Source: Macrotrachela quadricornifera
Taxonomy: Eukaryota; Rotifera; Eurotatoria; Philodinida; Philodinidae
NCBI GenBank assembly: GCA_022393335.1
Contig: JAJEKB010021564.1
Coordinates: forward strand, 296,865-360,864
Length of the DNA stretch: 64,000 nt
Direction: 5' to 3'
A program made the translations under genes and the position numbers. Positions 1 through 10,687 of the stretch are shown here, in pieces. The notes beneath the pieces are model-generated. The model saw nothing but the letters and a program-made list of their open reading frames with translations. It ran no database searches and was not told where the DNA came from. The stretch's first letter is position 1, and each line of letters begins with the position of its first letter.

Positions 1-948
1 AGCGATTTTCTGATTAATTAGTTGTAGAAATTGAACAATGACATATGGAAAGTTGTTCAACTGAGTTGGAAAGTTCTTTAGAAGGAATATTTTCAAGAAA
101 AAATCGAATTCTAACCTTAGATATCCTATATGAATAATCAAATTATCTCATTGTATCATTAGAGAACAAATAAAATTTGAGTTAGAAATCGAAAGAATTA
201 AAGTGGATCAACAACCACAATTTCAAAGAGATCTATGCTGCTTTAGATGCAAGATTAAAATTTATTACTGCTTCTTATAATTTCGAATCTGTTGATAATT
301 ATTAAATGAGCGGGGACGAAATAAACGGTCACATTTGGGCCTATCATGCCAATAAATCAATGCCGCATCTGTAATTTTTGTTTTCTTTGCTAAATTTGTA
401 GCTATCTGCTTGATGTCGCAAGTACAATATTTAACTTATTATGCTTCACTCAATTTGTTTTATTTTGATGCCCTTGGCAATCGAAATAAAATAAAGAAAA
501 AGGAAAGAAAAGAGAATAGTTGACATACATCATCTATATACACTTCCTCACTGAGTCGGCCGGCTAAATTGAAATGTCTACATGAAGAATAAAACAAGAC
601 GACTTTTTTCGTTATCTTGTTACATCTTATAATTAAGTGTTTGATTTTAAGTCTCTTTCGGAGTTTGTTTTTTTTTATTGCATACTTTTTTTTAATTACG
701 TTATTATTCTATGTAACATGCTTTATTTTTTTAAACTCTTTCCACAGTAATTTTGATTCCTGTTTTTTTTGAGTTGTTAAGTGTAGACATAGCTAACAGT
801 AGTTAGGTGTCAATGTATGTAGATAATTAGACAGATGTACATCGATGGAAAGAAATTTTGCAAAGAACGCGTTCTTAAAAACCGCGGTTTTTTGCAAAAT
901 TTTTTTTCGTGGGTTGACTTAAACAGTTAAATCATTAATTTATTAGTA

Positions 949-1150
949 ATGAGCGACCATTTATCTACCGGTGATCGATGGCGAATTATCTCGTTGCATT
1001 TCGATCAAGATACAACTCCGGATCAAACAGAATCTATTATTAATTGTTCATGACGAACTGTTTTTAATATTTTACGATTATTTCATGAAACAAATAATGT
1101 TATCGAACGAGAAGGATGTGATTGTACTTTATTAAACAATGAAAAACGAA
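949..1150 (+). pseudogene. Decayed transposase N-terminus (helix-turn-helix region)
   Basis: Reading from the ATG gives about 34 residues (MSDHLSTGDRWRIISLHFDQ at the start), then an in-frame stop, then a continuation with NILRLFHETNNVIEREG. The pattern 'RW-II-LH ... TV-NILR-F-ET--V' resembles the N-terminal helix-turn-helix of IS630/Tc1-type transposases. No catalytic core follows, so this is at most a remnant. The assignment rests on a short motif only. Confidence 0.35.
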
Positions 1151-2900
1151 TTCGGAACAACACAATTAAGACGTGGAGTAGGAAAAAAAGTATTTTTTTT
1201 TTGGTCACCCATTATATGTTAAATGATAGAGAACTTCATATGCTATCAAATAGTATAGTTTCTTTTATATAATTTATTTCTGTCAGAGTAATAATTAAAA
1301 GCAACAGCGAAAAAATATCGATTTTTAGTACTTGTCGATTGAGGATTTTTTCATTATACTCAAATTTTCTTTTCAATAAAAGATTATTCTATAATGATAA
1401 AAAGTTTAAAAAACTATTTTTGATGATAAAGAAAAAAATCAGGTCTCTGGGAATCTAGACATGAGAGTGCCTTTATTGTGCTCAAATTATTTTTCAATCA
1501 ATAAATGACAGGATGATAGAAAACTCTACATGCTTTCAGAATATGTAATTGATTTTAAATAAATGTCTTTTTATAGTGAAAATAAATGAGAAATATAGAG
1601 TACAATTATTTTTTGCTACGAGGAGGAATAGAAAATAATTCCGACACTCCTGTTAGAATAACTAAAAATTTACACATTAATAATGAAAGACAGGTTTAAA
1701 ATAAGCTCCTTTATCGGCGCACTCTCTCAATCAGAATACGTTTGATAAATCTAAAGCCCTCGTTAGCCATACTACCAGAGTTTCCTCATACAAGAAATGA
1801 TCGTCATTCTCTCGAATTTTTTTTTCTTTATATAGTCAACGATGATAATAAATATAATCGATACACGAACGATAGCTTATTGTATTTTTTTTCTTTCTGT
1901 ACAGTTTTATCGGGTAATGGTCAAATATATAGACATTGTTCTGTTGCTTAGTAAGAATATATTATATGACCGATTCGATGAAGAAGAATTCACTTTTTAA
2001 ATAGTGAACCAAAGGTTACTACTTATCATCGATAACGATTGACCGTAAGTATTTACCTTTTCATATATTAACATATGGGTGATCTACCACATCTGACAAT
2101 GAATCTAATTAAAACTAACAGTTTCGTTGATTTTTCTATCGAAGTCAATACATTAGTGAAAATGACTGGTCTTTGTGTTAATATGCTAAAAATGTATTTT
2201 ATCCACAAGATTAAATGTTTCAGATTGATCTCGTACTTTAAAATAAATAAATTTCTTAAGATGTTTTCATTCCCTTGAGTAAATTTCTCGAATTTGTCCT
2301 TAATAAAAATGAGATATTTAATTAATCTCACGTGTTATTGATCCAATATCCACTATACTTCTTTTTCTGATCATTAGCAATTTCTAGAACTCTTTTGTTG
2401 ATAGAAGTATGAAAAAGAGATGTACTCATTCACTTCAATATATAAATGTTTAAACTTGATCTCTTTTAATGGTACCTTCGCATATGCATCAGAGCTCAAA
2501 TAAGCACAAATAATGTATTTTTTTTCTAGAAAAACCACAAAAAAATGAGTACATGCATATGTTTTCTATATGGAGATGTATTTCGACGTTCTTATCAACT
2601 TCTTGCGTTTGACTGACGAGGTTTCATTAGTTGCGTTTATCATCAAAAGACATTGGAGATCTATTTACAACGTCAATAGGTAGATAACATATATATATAT
2701 AATCGAAAGTAAAGTGTTAGAAAAGACAAAGTAAGGTGAGTATATTGACTGATGAAATAATATGACTGTATTATTTTTTATATATCGCTAAGATTATAAG
2801 CATCTCGAACATAATTTTTGTCATTGACACATACTTTAGTCTTATAAGACTGATTGAAAATGAATTCTTTTTATTTAGAAAGATCAATTGACAGTATTGA
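1151..2900. other. Spacer without recognisable gene
   Basis: AT-rich sequence with only short ORFs that show no family resemblance. A GTGAGT at 2736-2741 and a TTTATTTAG ending near 2878 could bound a 5' UTR intron of the downstream GH31 gene; this is weak inference from splice consensus alone. Confidence 0.4.
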
Positions 2901-2908
2901 TAGAAATT

Positions 2909-4984
2909 ATGTTGAAATATTCTGGTGAATATTTTATTTTACTTATCATTTATTTGATTAACTGTAACAATGCATCATCATGTATATTTACCCGATATAT
3001 ATATTCAAATGGTTTAAACCAACAATTACAAGTTGAATCATGGGGTTCAGATAGTATTCGAATACGTTTAACTCCAGATGTAATTATTCAAACTCCAGAT
3101 TATCAAGCTTTACTACCAGAACAACCAATTTTTAATGAAGAAGTTTGTCAACAACCAGATACAAATACATTTATTCATGGAAATATTAAATTTAATATAA
3201 GTGATGATAATGAAAAATGGTTAATTCAACGTCAATCAGATGGTTTAATTCTTATTGAAACCGAATCAATTAAATTTTTTCCATATAAATATCCAACTTC
3301 TATTTATTCTCCAATATATACACTTTATAATATATCATTAATGTATAATCATATATCAAATGGATATTTATATGGTTTAGGTGAACATCATTATGTTAAT
3401 AATCTAACATTAGCATATCATAATTTTCATTTACCATTTGTTTTTTCTTCAACTGCTCCAACAAATGGTGATATAACAATTCCATGGTATATTCATACAT
3501 CAGCATTTGGATTTCTTTGGAATCAACCAGGTTATGGTTCATTTAATGTTGAAAATGATAAAAAAATCATATGGACTGCAAATGCTACACATCAACTGGA
3601 TATATGGATAACAACAATTCCTAAAGAAGAAAATCTTTCTTCATTATTTTATCCAATTCTTATGAAAAATTATGTTGATGTTGTTGGTCATCCAAATCCA
3701 TTACCAAAATTTGCTTCAGGTTTTTGGCAAAGTAAAAATCGTTATCGTAGTCAAAGTGAATTTTTAGATGTTGCAAAAGGTTATTATGATCGTCAAATTC
3801 CTGTAAGTATTATTGTTATTGATTGGTTTCATTGGACAAAACTAGGCGAATGGAAATTTAATAGTACATGTTGGCCAGATATTCCACAAATGATTAATCA
3901 ATTAAAATCATATGGAATGAATTTAATGGTATCTGTTTGGCCTCATATTGAAGAAGATTCAGAAAATTTTAATTTTATGAATACAACAGGTTTATTAACT
4001 CATGATGCAAATGGAAATGCATTGCCAAGTATAACTAATAATCTTTATATTCCTGATCAATTTAATCCAATTACAAGACAATTTATTTGGGATAAAATTA
4101 AAAAAAATTATTATGATTATGGAATAAAAATTTATTGGTTAGATGCTGATGAACCAGAAAGAGGTCGACCTAGTTTACAATGGTGGTATGGAAGACATGA
4201 TGAAGAAATTGCAATGGTATGGGCAAGAGAACATCAAAGAACATTTTGGGATGGATTAAAAGATCAGAATGAAAATGATATTATTATGCTTAGTAGACAA
4301 GCATGGATAGGTAGCCATAGAATCAATGCAGCTGTATGGAGTGGTGATATTGATTCATCATGGGAAGAATTATTAAAACAGATAAAAGTAGCACAAAATG
4401 TTGCTTTATCTGGTATTTATTGGTGGACAACTGATATTGGAGGTTATCGTTATGCTGGTTTAGATGATAATCAATTTCAAGAATTAATATTACGATGGTT
4501 TCAATTTGGTGCATTTTGTCCATTATTTCGTTTACACGGTGAACGTTATCCACCATTACCAGATAATGAATGTGGTTTTTCTGGTGGACATAATGAAGTC
4601 TGGTTATTTAAATATAGTGAACAAATTATTAATATAATTCGATTACGAGAATCTTTACGTGATTATATTGAATATCATTTAAATATTTCTAATCAAAATG
4701 GAACACCAATTTTACGACCAATGTTTTATGATTTTAATAATGATTTAGAATGTTATCAATCTGAAGATCAATATATGTTTGGAACAGATTATTTAGTTGC
4801 TCCTGTTTATACATATCAAGCAACATCACGTTCAGTTTATTTACCTAAAATTGATCAATACGATTCAGTTTGGCAACATTATTATACAAAAGTATTTTAT
4901 CAAGGTGGACAACGTTATAATATTTCGATTACTTTAAATGATTTTCCTCTTTTTCAAAAAATTCAATCGATTTGGACTTATTAA
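2909..4984 (+). CDS. Secreted glycoside hydrolase family 31 (alpha-xylosidase/alpha-glucosidase type)
   Basis: Intronless ORF of 691 residues from the first in-frame ATG; the reading frame stays open 7 codons further upstream without another ATG. Residues 1-25 are a hydrophobic signal peptide (FILLIIYLIN core). The GH31 TIM barrel carries WLDADEP with the expected nucleophile Asp412 and VWSGDIDSSW with the expected acid/base Asp480, followed by WWTTDIGGY and FRLHGERYPP. Length (about 700) suits single-domain GH31 enzymes. The WLDADE form of the nucleophile motif recalls alpha-xylosidase-like members more than animal lysosomal alpha-glucosidase (W-D-M-N-E), so retaining cleavage of alpha-xylosides or alpha-glucosides outside the cell is inferred. 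A polyadenylation-like AATAAA lies at 5089-5094. Lack of introns and the signal peptide fit a horizontally acquired digestive enzyme, which is untested here. Confidence 0.9.
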   Translation: MLKYSGEYFILLIIYLINCNNASSCIFTRYIYSNGLNQQLQVESWGSDSIRIRLTPDVIIQTPDYQALLPEQPIFNEEVCQQPDTNTFIHGNIKFNISDDNEKWLIQRQSDGLILIETESIKFFPYKYPTSIYSPIYTLYNISLMYNHISNGYLYGLGEHHYVNNLTLAYHNFHLPFVFSSTAPTNGDITIPWYIHTSAFGFLWNQPGYGSFNVENDKKIIWTANATHQLDIWITTIPKEENLSSLFYPILMKNYVDVVGHPNPLPKFASGFWQSKNRYRSQSEFLDVAKGYYDRQIPVSIIVIDWFHWTKLGEWKFNSTCWPDIPQMINQLKSYGMNLMVSVWPHIEEDSENFNFMNTTGLLTHDANGNALPSITNNLYIPDQFNPITRQFIWDKIKKNYYDYGIKIYWLDADEPERGRPSLQWWYGRHDEEIAMVWAREHQRTFWDGLKDQNENDIIMLSRQAWIGSHRINAAVWSGDIDSSWEELLKQIKVAQNVALSGIYWWTTDIGGYRYAGLDDNQFQELILRWFQFGAFCPLFRLHGERYPPLPDNECGFSGGHNEVWLFKYSEQIINIIRLRESLRDYIEYHLNISNQNGTPILRPMFYDFNNDLECYQSEDQYMFGTDYLVAPVYTYQATSRSVYLPKIDQYDSVWQHYYTKVFYQGGQRYNISITLNDFPLFQKIQSIWTY

Positions 4985-5094
4985 TCATCATTCTCATTCT
5001 TAATGCTCTAATTTACTTTTCTATATTAAATTAAATCTAAAATTGTTAAAATCGTCGATTTCTCTTTGTTGTGAAATATGAACAATGAAATAAA

Positions 5095-6339
5095 GTACAA
5101 TTGATGTAGAAAGGAGGGGAGTAGGTTTTATAGCAAGATAGGTTCTATTTGAGAATCACAAGAAAATCTACACCAATTAAATATAATCACAAAGCTAATT
5201 GATTCTAGTATTTATTTAGAGTATAGTTTCCCTATATCAGTAATTTTCCTGTTGATTTAACCATATAAATACTAGACGATATATAATACTTGGCTTGCAT
5301 ACCTTCGATCTCGATTTTTTAAAGAAACTCCACCACCATTTTTCTACATAAATAACCCTTACTATGTCGTTCAAAAATGCCCGAACATTAGCCTTTCGAA
5401 TGCATACCTTTTAGATTTTCCTAATACCACACTGGTCGTCATAGATCATTTATATACGATTTCAGGAGGTGACTCAGTTCGATGTCCACTATTGGAAAAC
5501 ATTCTACTCCCAATTTTTTTCATTATTTTTTCTATTATGATTTTAAAAAATACCGAAGACGACTTTTTATATGCTTTTAGTATAACGTACACTTCAACGG
5601 TACATAGATAATTTGAAACGTTTGTGTTATCGTTCTAAAGAGTTCTAGTAAATTTTTTGTTTAACGGCACTTAACATATGAATGTATAAAAGTGATTGAT
5701 TATCGAAGTACTATGTATCTGTAATATAACAAAACTATTTATGTAATTGAAGTTTGAAGAATATTATTTTTATGAATTATGATCAATAATCGTTTATAAT
5801 GTACACATTTGAAACACGATAGCAGAAAAATTCAATACATGTTATTAGATAGAAACGATTTATTGGTGTAAGTGGTCTCTATATTGTTCAAAGTCTTGCT
5901 AGTGCATTGTTTTAATGTGTATTCATGACGGAGAACAGATAAAAGTATAAAGGAATACACGAATGTGTATAAATGAATGACTATTTACATGAATAAATAG
6001 TGTTCCCGTGGGTGGTAAAAAAAATATCTTGTTATGATCTTCATCTTCAGTCAGATCATAATAGTAGTATGTGCGTCATCTAACCCTAGATTTTGTGTAA
6101 TCACTATATGTATTCGATATCTTTGTGTGTTTGTACTATGTTTACCAGGCCTTCGTAATCACTCTCTCTTTGTTTTGTGATATCCATCTCTACTCTGTAT
6201 TAATCCGTTCATTCATTGCTCCGGAGTATAAATAGACTGGCTTTAGTCAAAATAAAGCATGTGATAACCAACTCTATTCCTTATGTGATATAACATATCT
6301 TTGCGTTATTTTTGAAATTGATTCCATCGTTTGCGAAAG
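5095..6339. other. Spacer without recognisable gene
   Basis: About 1.2 kb of AT-rich sequence after the GH31 polyadenylation signal. I see no coding stretch, no clear repeat and no RNA gene. Confidence 0.4.
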
Positions 6340-6448
6340 ATGGATTCAAAAAGAAATTGTATTTGTTGTGGGAAACGATTTACGAGAAATGGTAAACGTC
6401 CTGTTACTATGAATTCGCTGCGGATTTTCGTCAATGCGCAGGTCTATC
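6340..6448 (+). pseudogene. Small Cys-rich coding fragment cut by a hAT-like element
   Basis: From the ATG the frame reads MDSKRNCICCGKRFTRNGKR and then PVTMNSLRIFVNAQ before running into a CAGGGTTGCCAA terminus at 6449. The CICCGKRF cluster looks like the first half of a small zinc-binding fold as found at the N-terminus of many transposon-derived proteins. I cannot name a family. The reading frame ends about 24 bases inside the inserted sequence, so the original gene, if any, is broken. Confidence 0.3.
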
Positions 6449-7563
6449 CAGGGTTGCCAAATCCAAATTTATAAAACAAGGAGATCTCCGCAAAAAAAAC
6501 AGGAGAAAATTCAGGAGACTTTTATCGAAATTAGGAAGCTTTTTGGTTGTCTTTCTCGAAGGAAAATTGGAATTTTCGTTTGCGCAAGTGATTCAAATCT
6601 TCTGCTGACAAAATAATAGCCAAATTTTTCTGTGATACTATATATGGGTGTGAACAGTCAGTGAGATACCCTATTTGTTTTCTTTCTATTATCAATTAAA
6701 GAACCTATCGATGTTCTGACTGAGTTATCACTCTCATCGCTGAACTGCTAAATTTCATATAAGAGGGCCATCAGCGGCTAATATTTGAAATTTAGCAGTT
6801 CAGCGATGGGAATGATAATTTGGTCGGAATACAGATAGGCTCTTTAACTGACAATAGAACAAAAGAAAATGAGATATCTCACTGACTTTACACGCCCATA
6901 TATATTACATGAAAAAATAGAGATAATTATGTGTTCTATATTAGTATTCATTTCACAATCATTTACAAAATATCCAAAAGAAAGTAAATAAATTCTACTT
7001 AGAAATTGAACCAAAAATATCGGTACATAGAAACCATAAATTATCATTCATACTGTCCGTGGTATCTTAGCAATATGAGTATATTTTTCTGATGCTAGAA
7101 TTTATTTCAATAAATCCTGATTGTTCAGAAACTGATCGTAAAATTTTGAACAGTTATACTGAACATTCAATTTAATTTTTAATTCTGCATCTCCAAGATC
7201 ATGCCTCATGCCATTTCGATTATTATTCCACAAAAATATCATGTGACTGAATAATGATTCACAAAAGGCGTTTGAGGATGATATAGAAAAATCGAATTGA
7301 AACAGTTTTCTAAAATTAGGAACATTGCCACAGTTTCTTAGAATAGAATTTATTTCTGAGAGTTAATTGATAACTTTAATTTTATAAATATCAACAAAAT
7401 TAACACATTTTTTAATTGATTGTTACGTTCATTAAATAGTGTGATGCTTGTGTTCTTTTCTTTCTTTTTTTTTATTTTTCTTATCTTATTTTGGTGATTC
7501 ATATTGTTGCTAAAAGTCAAGGCGAGAACAAAAATTTAGAAACCAGGAGGTTTGGCAACCCTG
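6449..7563. mobile_element. Putative non-autonomous hAT-like element with internal foldback
   Basis: The left end starts CAGGGTTGCCAA and the right end, on the opposite strand, starts CAGGGTTGCCAA as well, giving 12-13 bp terminal inverted repeats of the hAT type. No 8-bp target duplication is visible (GGTCTATC left, CTCACACA right), so either the duplication has decayed or the ends come from different copies. The interior has no transposase; its striking content is the long hairpin at 6639-6904. Confidence 0.45.
6639..6904. repeat. Long imperfect inverted repeat (hairpin), 20-nt loop
   Basis: Left arm 6639-6760 and right arm 6781-6904 are reverse complements over about 120 bases with scattered mismatches, joined by a 20-base loop at 6761-6780. 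Conserved pieces include GTCAGTGAGATA, GCTGAACTGCTAAATTTCA and the outermost TATATGGGYGTG. It would fold into one long stem if transcribed. Confidence 0.85.
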
Positions 7564-7904
7564 CTCACACATTCACTTACCGAATGGTGAATACAACAAA
7601 TCAAAAGTCTCGATAAGACTATTTTTTTTATGTATTACTTTGTGCCAAAAGAATTATTGATTTGGTATCAAAATTAAATGTTGATTAGAATGAGATATTT
7701 TCTTTTATGAGTTACGTGACACATATTGAAGATCTAAGAAGACCACTCAAAGTTTTGGTTTTTTTGAAATTGTGTTCAATCTGGTATTATCACATGATGC
7801 TTACTTTGTATTTGAAAACGAATGCCGAAGAAAACAAATTTTTAATGATAAAAATTTGGTGTGTAATAGGTAACTATACCAGAGCTGGGCAAGTACGGAC
7901 TTTC

Positions 7905-8128
7905 TCGAGTACGAGTACGAGTACGAGTACCGACCCTTCGAGTACGAGTACGAGTATGAGTACCGACCCCTCGAGTACGAGTACGAGTACGAGTACCGAC
8001 CCCTCGAGTACGAGTACGAGTACGAGTACTAACCCCTCGAGTACGAGTACGAGTACGAGTACCAACTCCTCGAGTACGAGTACGAGTACGAGTACCAACC
8101 TCTCGAGTACGAGTACAAGTATGAGTCC
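7905..8128. repeat. 33-bp tandem repeat, about 6.8 copies (left array of hAT element)
   Basis: Units start with TCGAGTACGAGTACGAGTAC and end in a variable ACYRACYCY tail; starts fall every 33 bases from 7905 (7938, 7971, 8004, 8037, 8070, 8103). The 33-bp length is a multiple of three, which creates long spurious ORFs of Ser-Thr repeats on both strands. Confidence 0.92.
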
Positions 8129-9001
8129 AGCGAAAATCCCAATCGACCTCAAAACTTCGAATACTATTAATTCGAAACATATATTCAGACCGTTAAGCCT
8201 AGTTATCAAGTATATATAAATAGATTTCATACACGGCTTTGAAGCGGAAATAGAAATCGGTGAGGCAAACTTTTTCATGTCCGGAATCTCGTTTATCCTT
8301 TGCTGAAGTTTTTCAAAATGTCCGGGTCAGAATGTCGTGTTCTGAAAAATTTACGAAACAATCTCGATTGTCTTATGAGAAGGAACAAATGAGAGTTTAC
8401 AGGATTCGGAACTGCTTCATGGACATCTGGGGGAAGACTAGTACTTGTTTCGTCTTCAAAGGGCACAAATACGTGCCTCACCTTACTATAATATATTTTT
8501 TATCTAAGAGGAACACAGGAGCTACGTTTTATTGTGCAAAGTCGTTCGATCAGATTCTCGAGTTAAAGCTGTGCTTGTCCACAACATCGACAAAATCTCG
8601 GTAAACTCTGTAGAAGGATACTGATGTGACTCGAGAATTTGACTGAGAGATGTTACCAAATAAACCATACTAATATCTCTAAGATGCACTACTAAATTGA
8701 TTGCAACATAGAAAACTAAAGTATTGTAAGGTTGAAAAACGACAATATACTCAGATATACAAAACTGATAAAAACGTGTTTTTACGTGTTACAGTGTACA
8801 CTATTTACGGTTTTAAAAAGGCTTTTCGAAAAAAACAATTTTGAGGATAATGATGTGTATAAACTTGCTCTTTTTAAAAATGAAATCGTTGTTTTTGACG
8901 TTTTTTAGTTTTAAAAGCGCACATTTTAACAAGTTTGACGGGGTAAGCCAAGCTCGTGTCTCTATTGGATATCTGACTCCATACTTTAGAGTGCCTGATG
9001 C

Positions 9002-9159
9002 TCGAGTACGTGTACGAGTACCAGATCCTTCGAGTACGAGTACAAGTACGAGTACCGACCCCTCGAGTACGAGTACGAGTACGAGTACCAACCTCTCGAG
9101 TACGAGTACGAGTACGAGTACCAACCCCTCGAGTACGAGTACGAGTACGAGTACCACCA
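9002..9159. repeat. 33-bp tandem repeat, about 4.8 copies (right array of hAT element)
   Basis: The same unit as the left array and in the same orientation, starting at 9030, 9063, 9096 and 9129, with a shortened first unit at 9002. A short inverted stretch with GTACTCGAGTAC follows before the terminus. Confidence 0.9.
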
Positions 9160-9598
9160 AATTCGTACTCGAGTACGAGTACTTCGAGTATTTTGCCCAG
9201 CTCTGAACTATACTCAGGCAACCTAGTAATATTATTTGGAAATCTATAATACAGGAAGTATCCTAATTCCAGTTGACCGCCTAAGAAGAAGTACAGATAA
9301 ACTTACACAAAAAAAGTAAAGAATAAAGACTCTTTTGTTCTATGCCTTTCGAGTATCTGGTATGTTTCACATGTTTTGTTCTCACGAAAATGAAAAGAGG
9401 AGAAAGAAGTTAACTGAAAAAATAATGCAGTAGAAATTATTCCTACAGGTATTTCTGATCATAACAATAGCAGATAGAAATGATGTTCGTTAAGATAAAG
9501 GCTATGAAAAATGTCATATGTGCGAAACTAATAGAATAGGAGAGTATTTATTCTTCGATTTTTTTTCCTTTGTTTCATTGATATTGACAGAAAATAAA

Positions 9599-10383
9599 AT
9601 GTTTTATTTTGCAGTTGTGCTATTAACTCTTGCAATTTTTCATAAAGTGACATTTGGACATAGTATAAGTTCGTCATACAGAGTGAAGTGTTTATCTATT
9701 ATGTATTTTGTTAAGATACTCTAAATAAAACGTTACTATTACTAAGTGATAATAATACACAATCAATTCAAACATTAATCGATCGTATAACACCTATCAA
9801 CATCACAGTCACCTATATTCCTGATGGTATTTACAAGTATGAAGGAAAACCGAATGCATTTGAGTTTGATATCATTATATTGATGCCTGGTGCAGCTCTT
9901 AGCAAGGATATGTCTAGAAAGGGACAACAAGCAATTGTGGATGCGGTAACATTACATGAGAAAGGTCTCGTGATGACAGAGTTCTCAACATGTATAGTAG
10001 AATTTGGCATGTGGAAGATACTTTCCACAATTCAACTAGGTCAATGCATACTTGGTCCGGCTGAAGATAAACTGGAGTTTAATGTAACAGCACCTGGTCA
10101 CCCTATTTGGAGTGGTATACCATCTTCATTTCGAACATCTCATCACATGATATATAGTTGGATAGCTGCATTTCCATTTGGTCAAATTAAACCGATAGCT
10201 TTAATTGATTTAGACGATTTAGGTACTTCCGCTGGTGTTATTGCACGAGATTATGAAGGTGTCGGATGTATAGTTCAGATAGCACATGCTGCACATTTTG
10301 CAAAAAAACTTGATTGGAATCAAGATGAAAATATAACAAAAATGATGATCAATTCAATCAAATGGGTTGGTAAACTTATTTGA
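9599..10383 (+). CDS. Secreted GATase1/ThuA-like protein, two exons
   Basis: Exon 1 (9599-9662) encodes a signal peptide, MFYFAVVLLTLAIFHKVTFG. A 53-base intron (9663-9715) has donor GTATAAGT and acceptor TTAAG and joins in phase 1; exon 2 (9716-10383) then reads open to TGA, giving 243 residues. The protein alternates hydrophobic strands (TLLLLSD, FDIIILMPGAAL) with PGHPIWSGIP and ends in GVGCIVQIAHAAHF. The order 'strand - D-I-I-I-L-PG - HPI--GIP - G-G-I-V-IAHA' resembles the class I glutamine-amidotransferase-like fold of ThuA-type proteins. I see no convincing catalytic Cys in the nucleophile elbow, so enzyme activity is uncertain. AATAAA occurs at 10471-10476. An hAT element sits about 390 bases upstream. 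Confidence 0.75.
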
Positions 10384-10687
10384 AATTGATGTTTTTGTTA
10401 CAGAGTTGTTACTTTCTATATTATGAGAGCGGAATTGATTAATAACATTTGATGAAATAGAAAGTTTCGAAATAAAATTGATATGCATCAGAAAGTCGTT
10501 GTTCACGGTGTCTAGAATATACGTTTTCTTATTGCGTAAAAACTCATAGTTGTTTCGACGCGATCAGCTATGTAATCTATGAAAACAAATGCGAAAACTT
10601 TGGATTTTATCCGAAAGTTATGCATACTACAAAAAGTGTATGAGACAGATGAGTCATCCTAGAATGTCTGGGCGTCAAAATTACTTA

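Larger units (their letters stand above)
7880..9205. mobile_element. Non-autonomous hAT element with GAGTAC minisatellites, perfect 8-bp TSD
   Basis: Ends are CAGAGCTGGGCAA and its reverse complement TTGCCCAGCTCTG. The same 8 bases AACTATAC flank both ends (7872-7879 and 9206-9213), the target-site length of hAT transposons. No transposase is present; the longest central ORF (8260-8604) has no recognisable domain. Both subterminal zones are made of tandem 33-bp units rich in GAGTAC. The intact duplication implies a fairly recent insertion. Confidence 0.92.

Noticed and set aside
2888..2908. Seven extra N-terminal codons starting with TTG on the GH31 ORF
   Set aside because: TTG is not a usual nuclear start; the next in-frame ATG leaves a proper signal peptide.
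6434..6616. 60-codon ORF at the left edge of the hAT-like element
   Set aside because: Spans the insertion boundary and shows no family feature.
7707..8219. 170-codon ORF with Ser-Thr repeats (and Arg-Thr or Leu-Val frames on the minus strand)
   Set aside because: Open frames created by the 33-bp array inside a hAT element; all frames open on both strands.
8813..9249. Overlapping ORFs of about 83-121 codons on both strands
   Set aside because: Artefacts of the second GAGTAC array.
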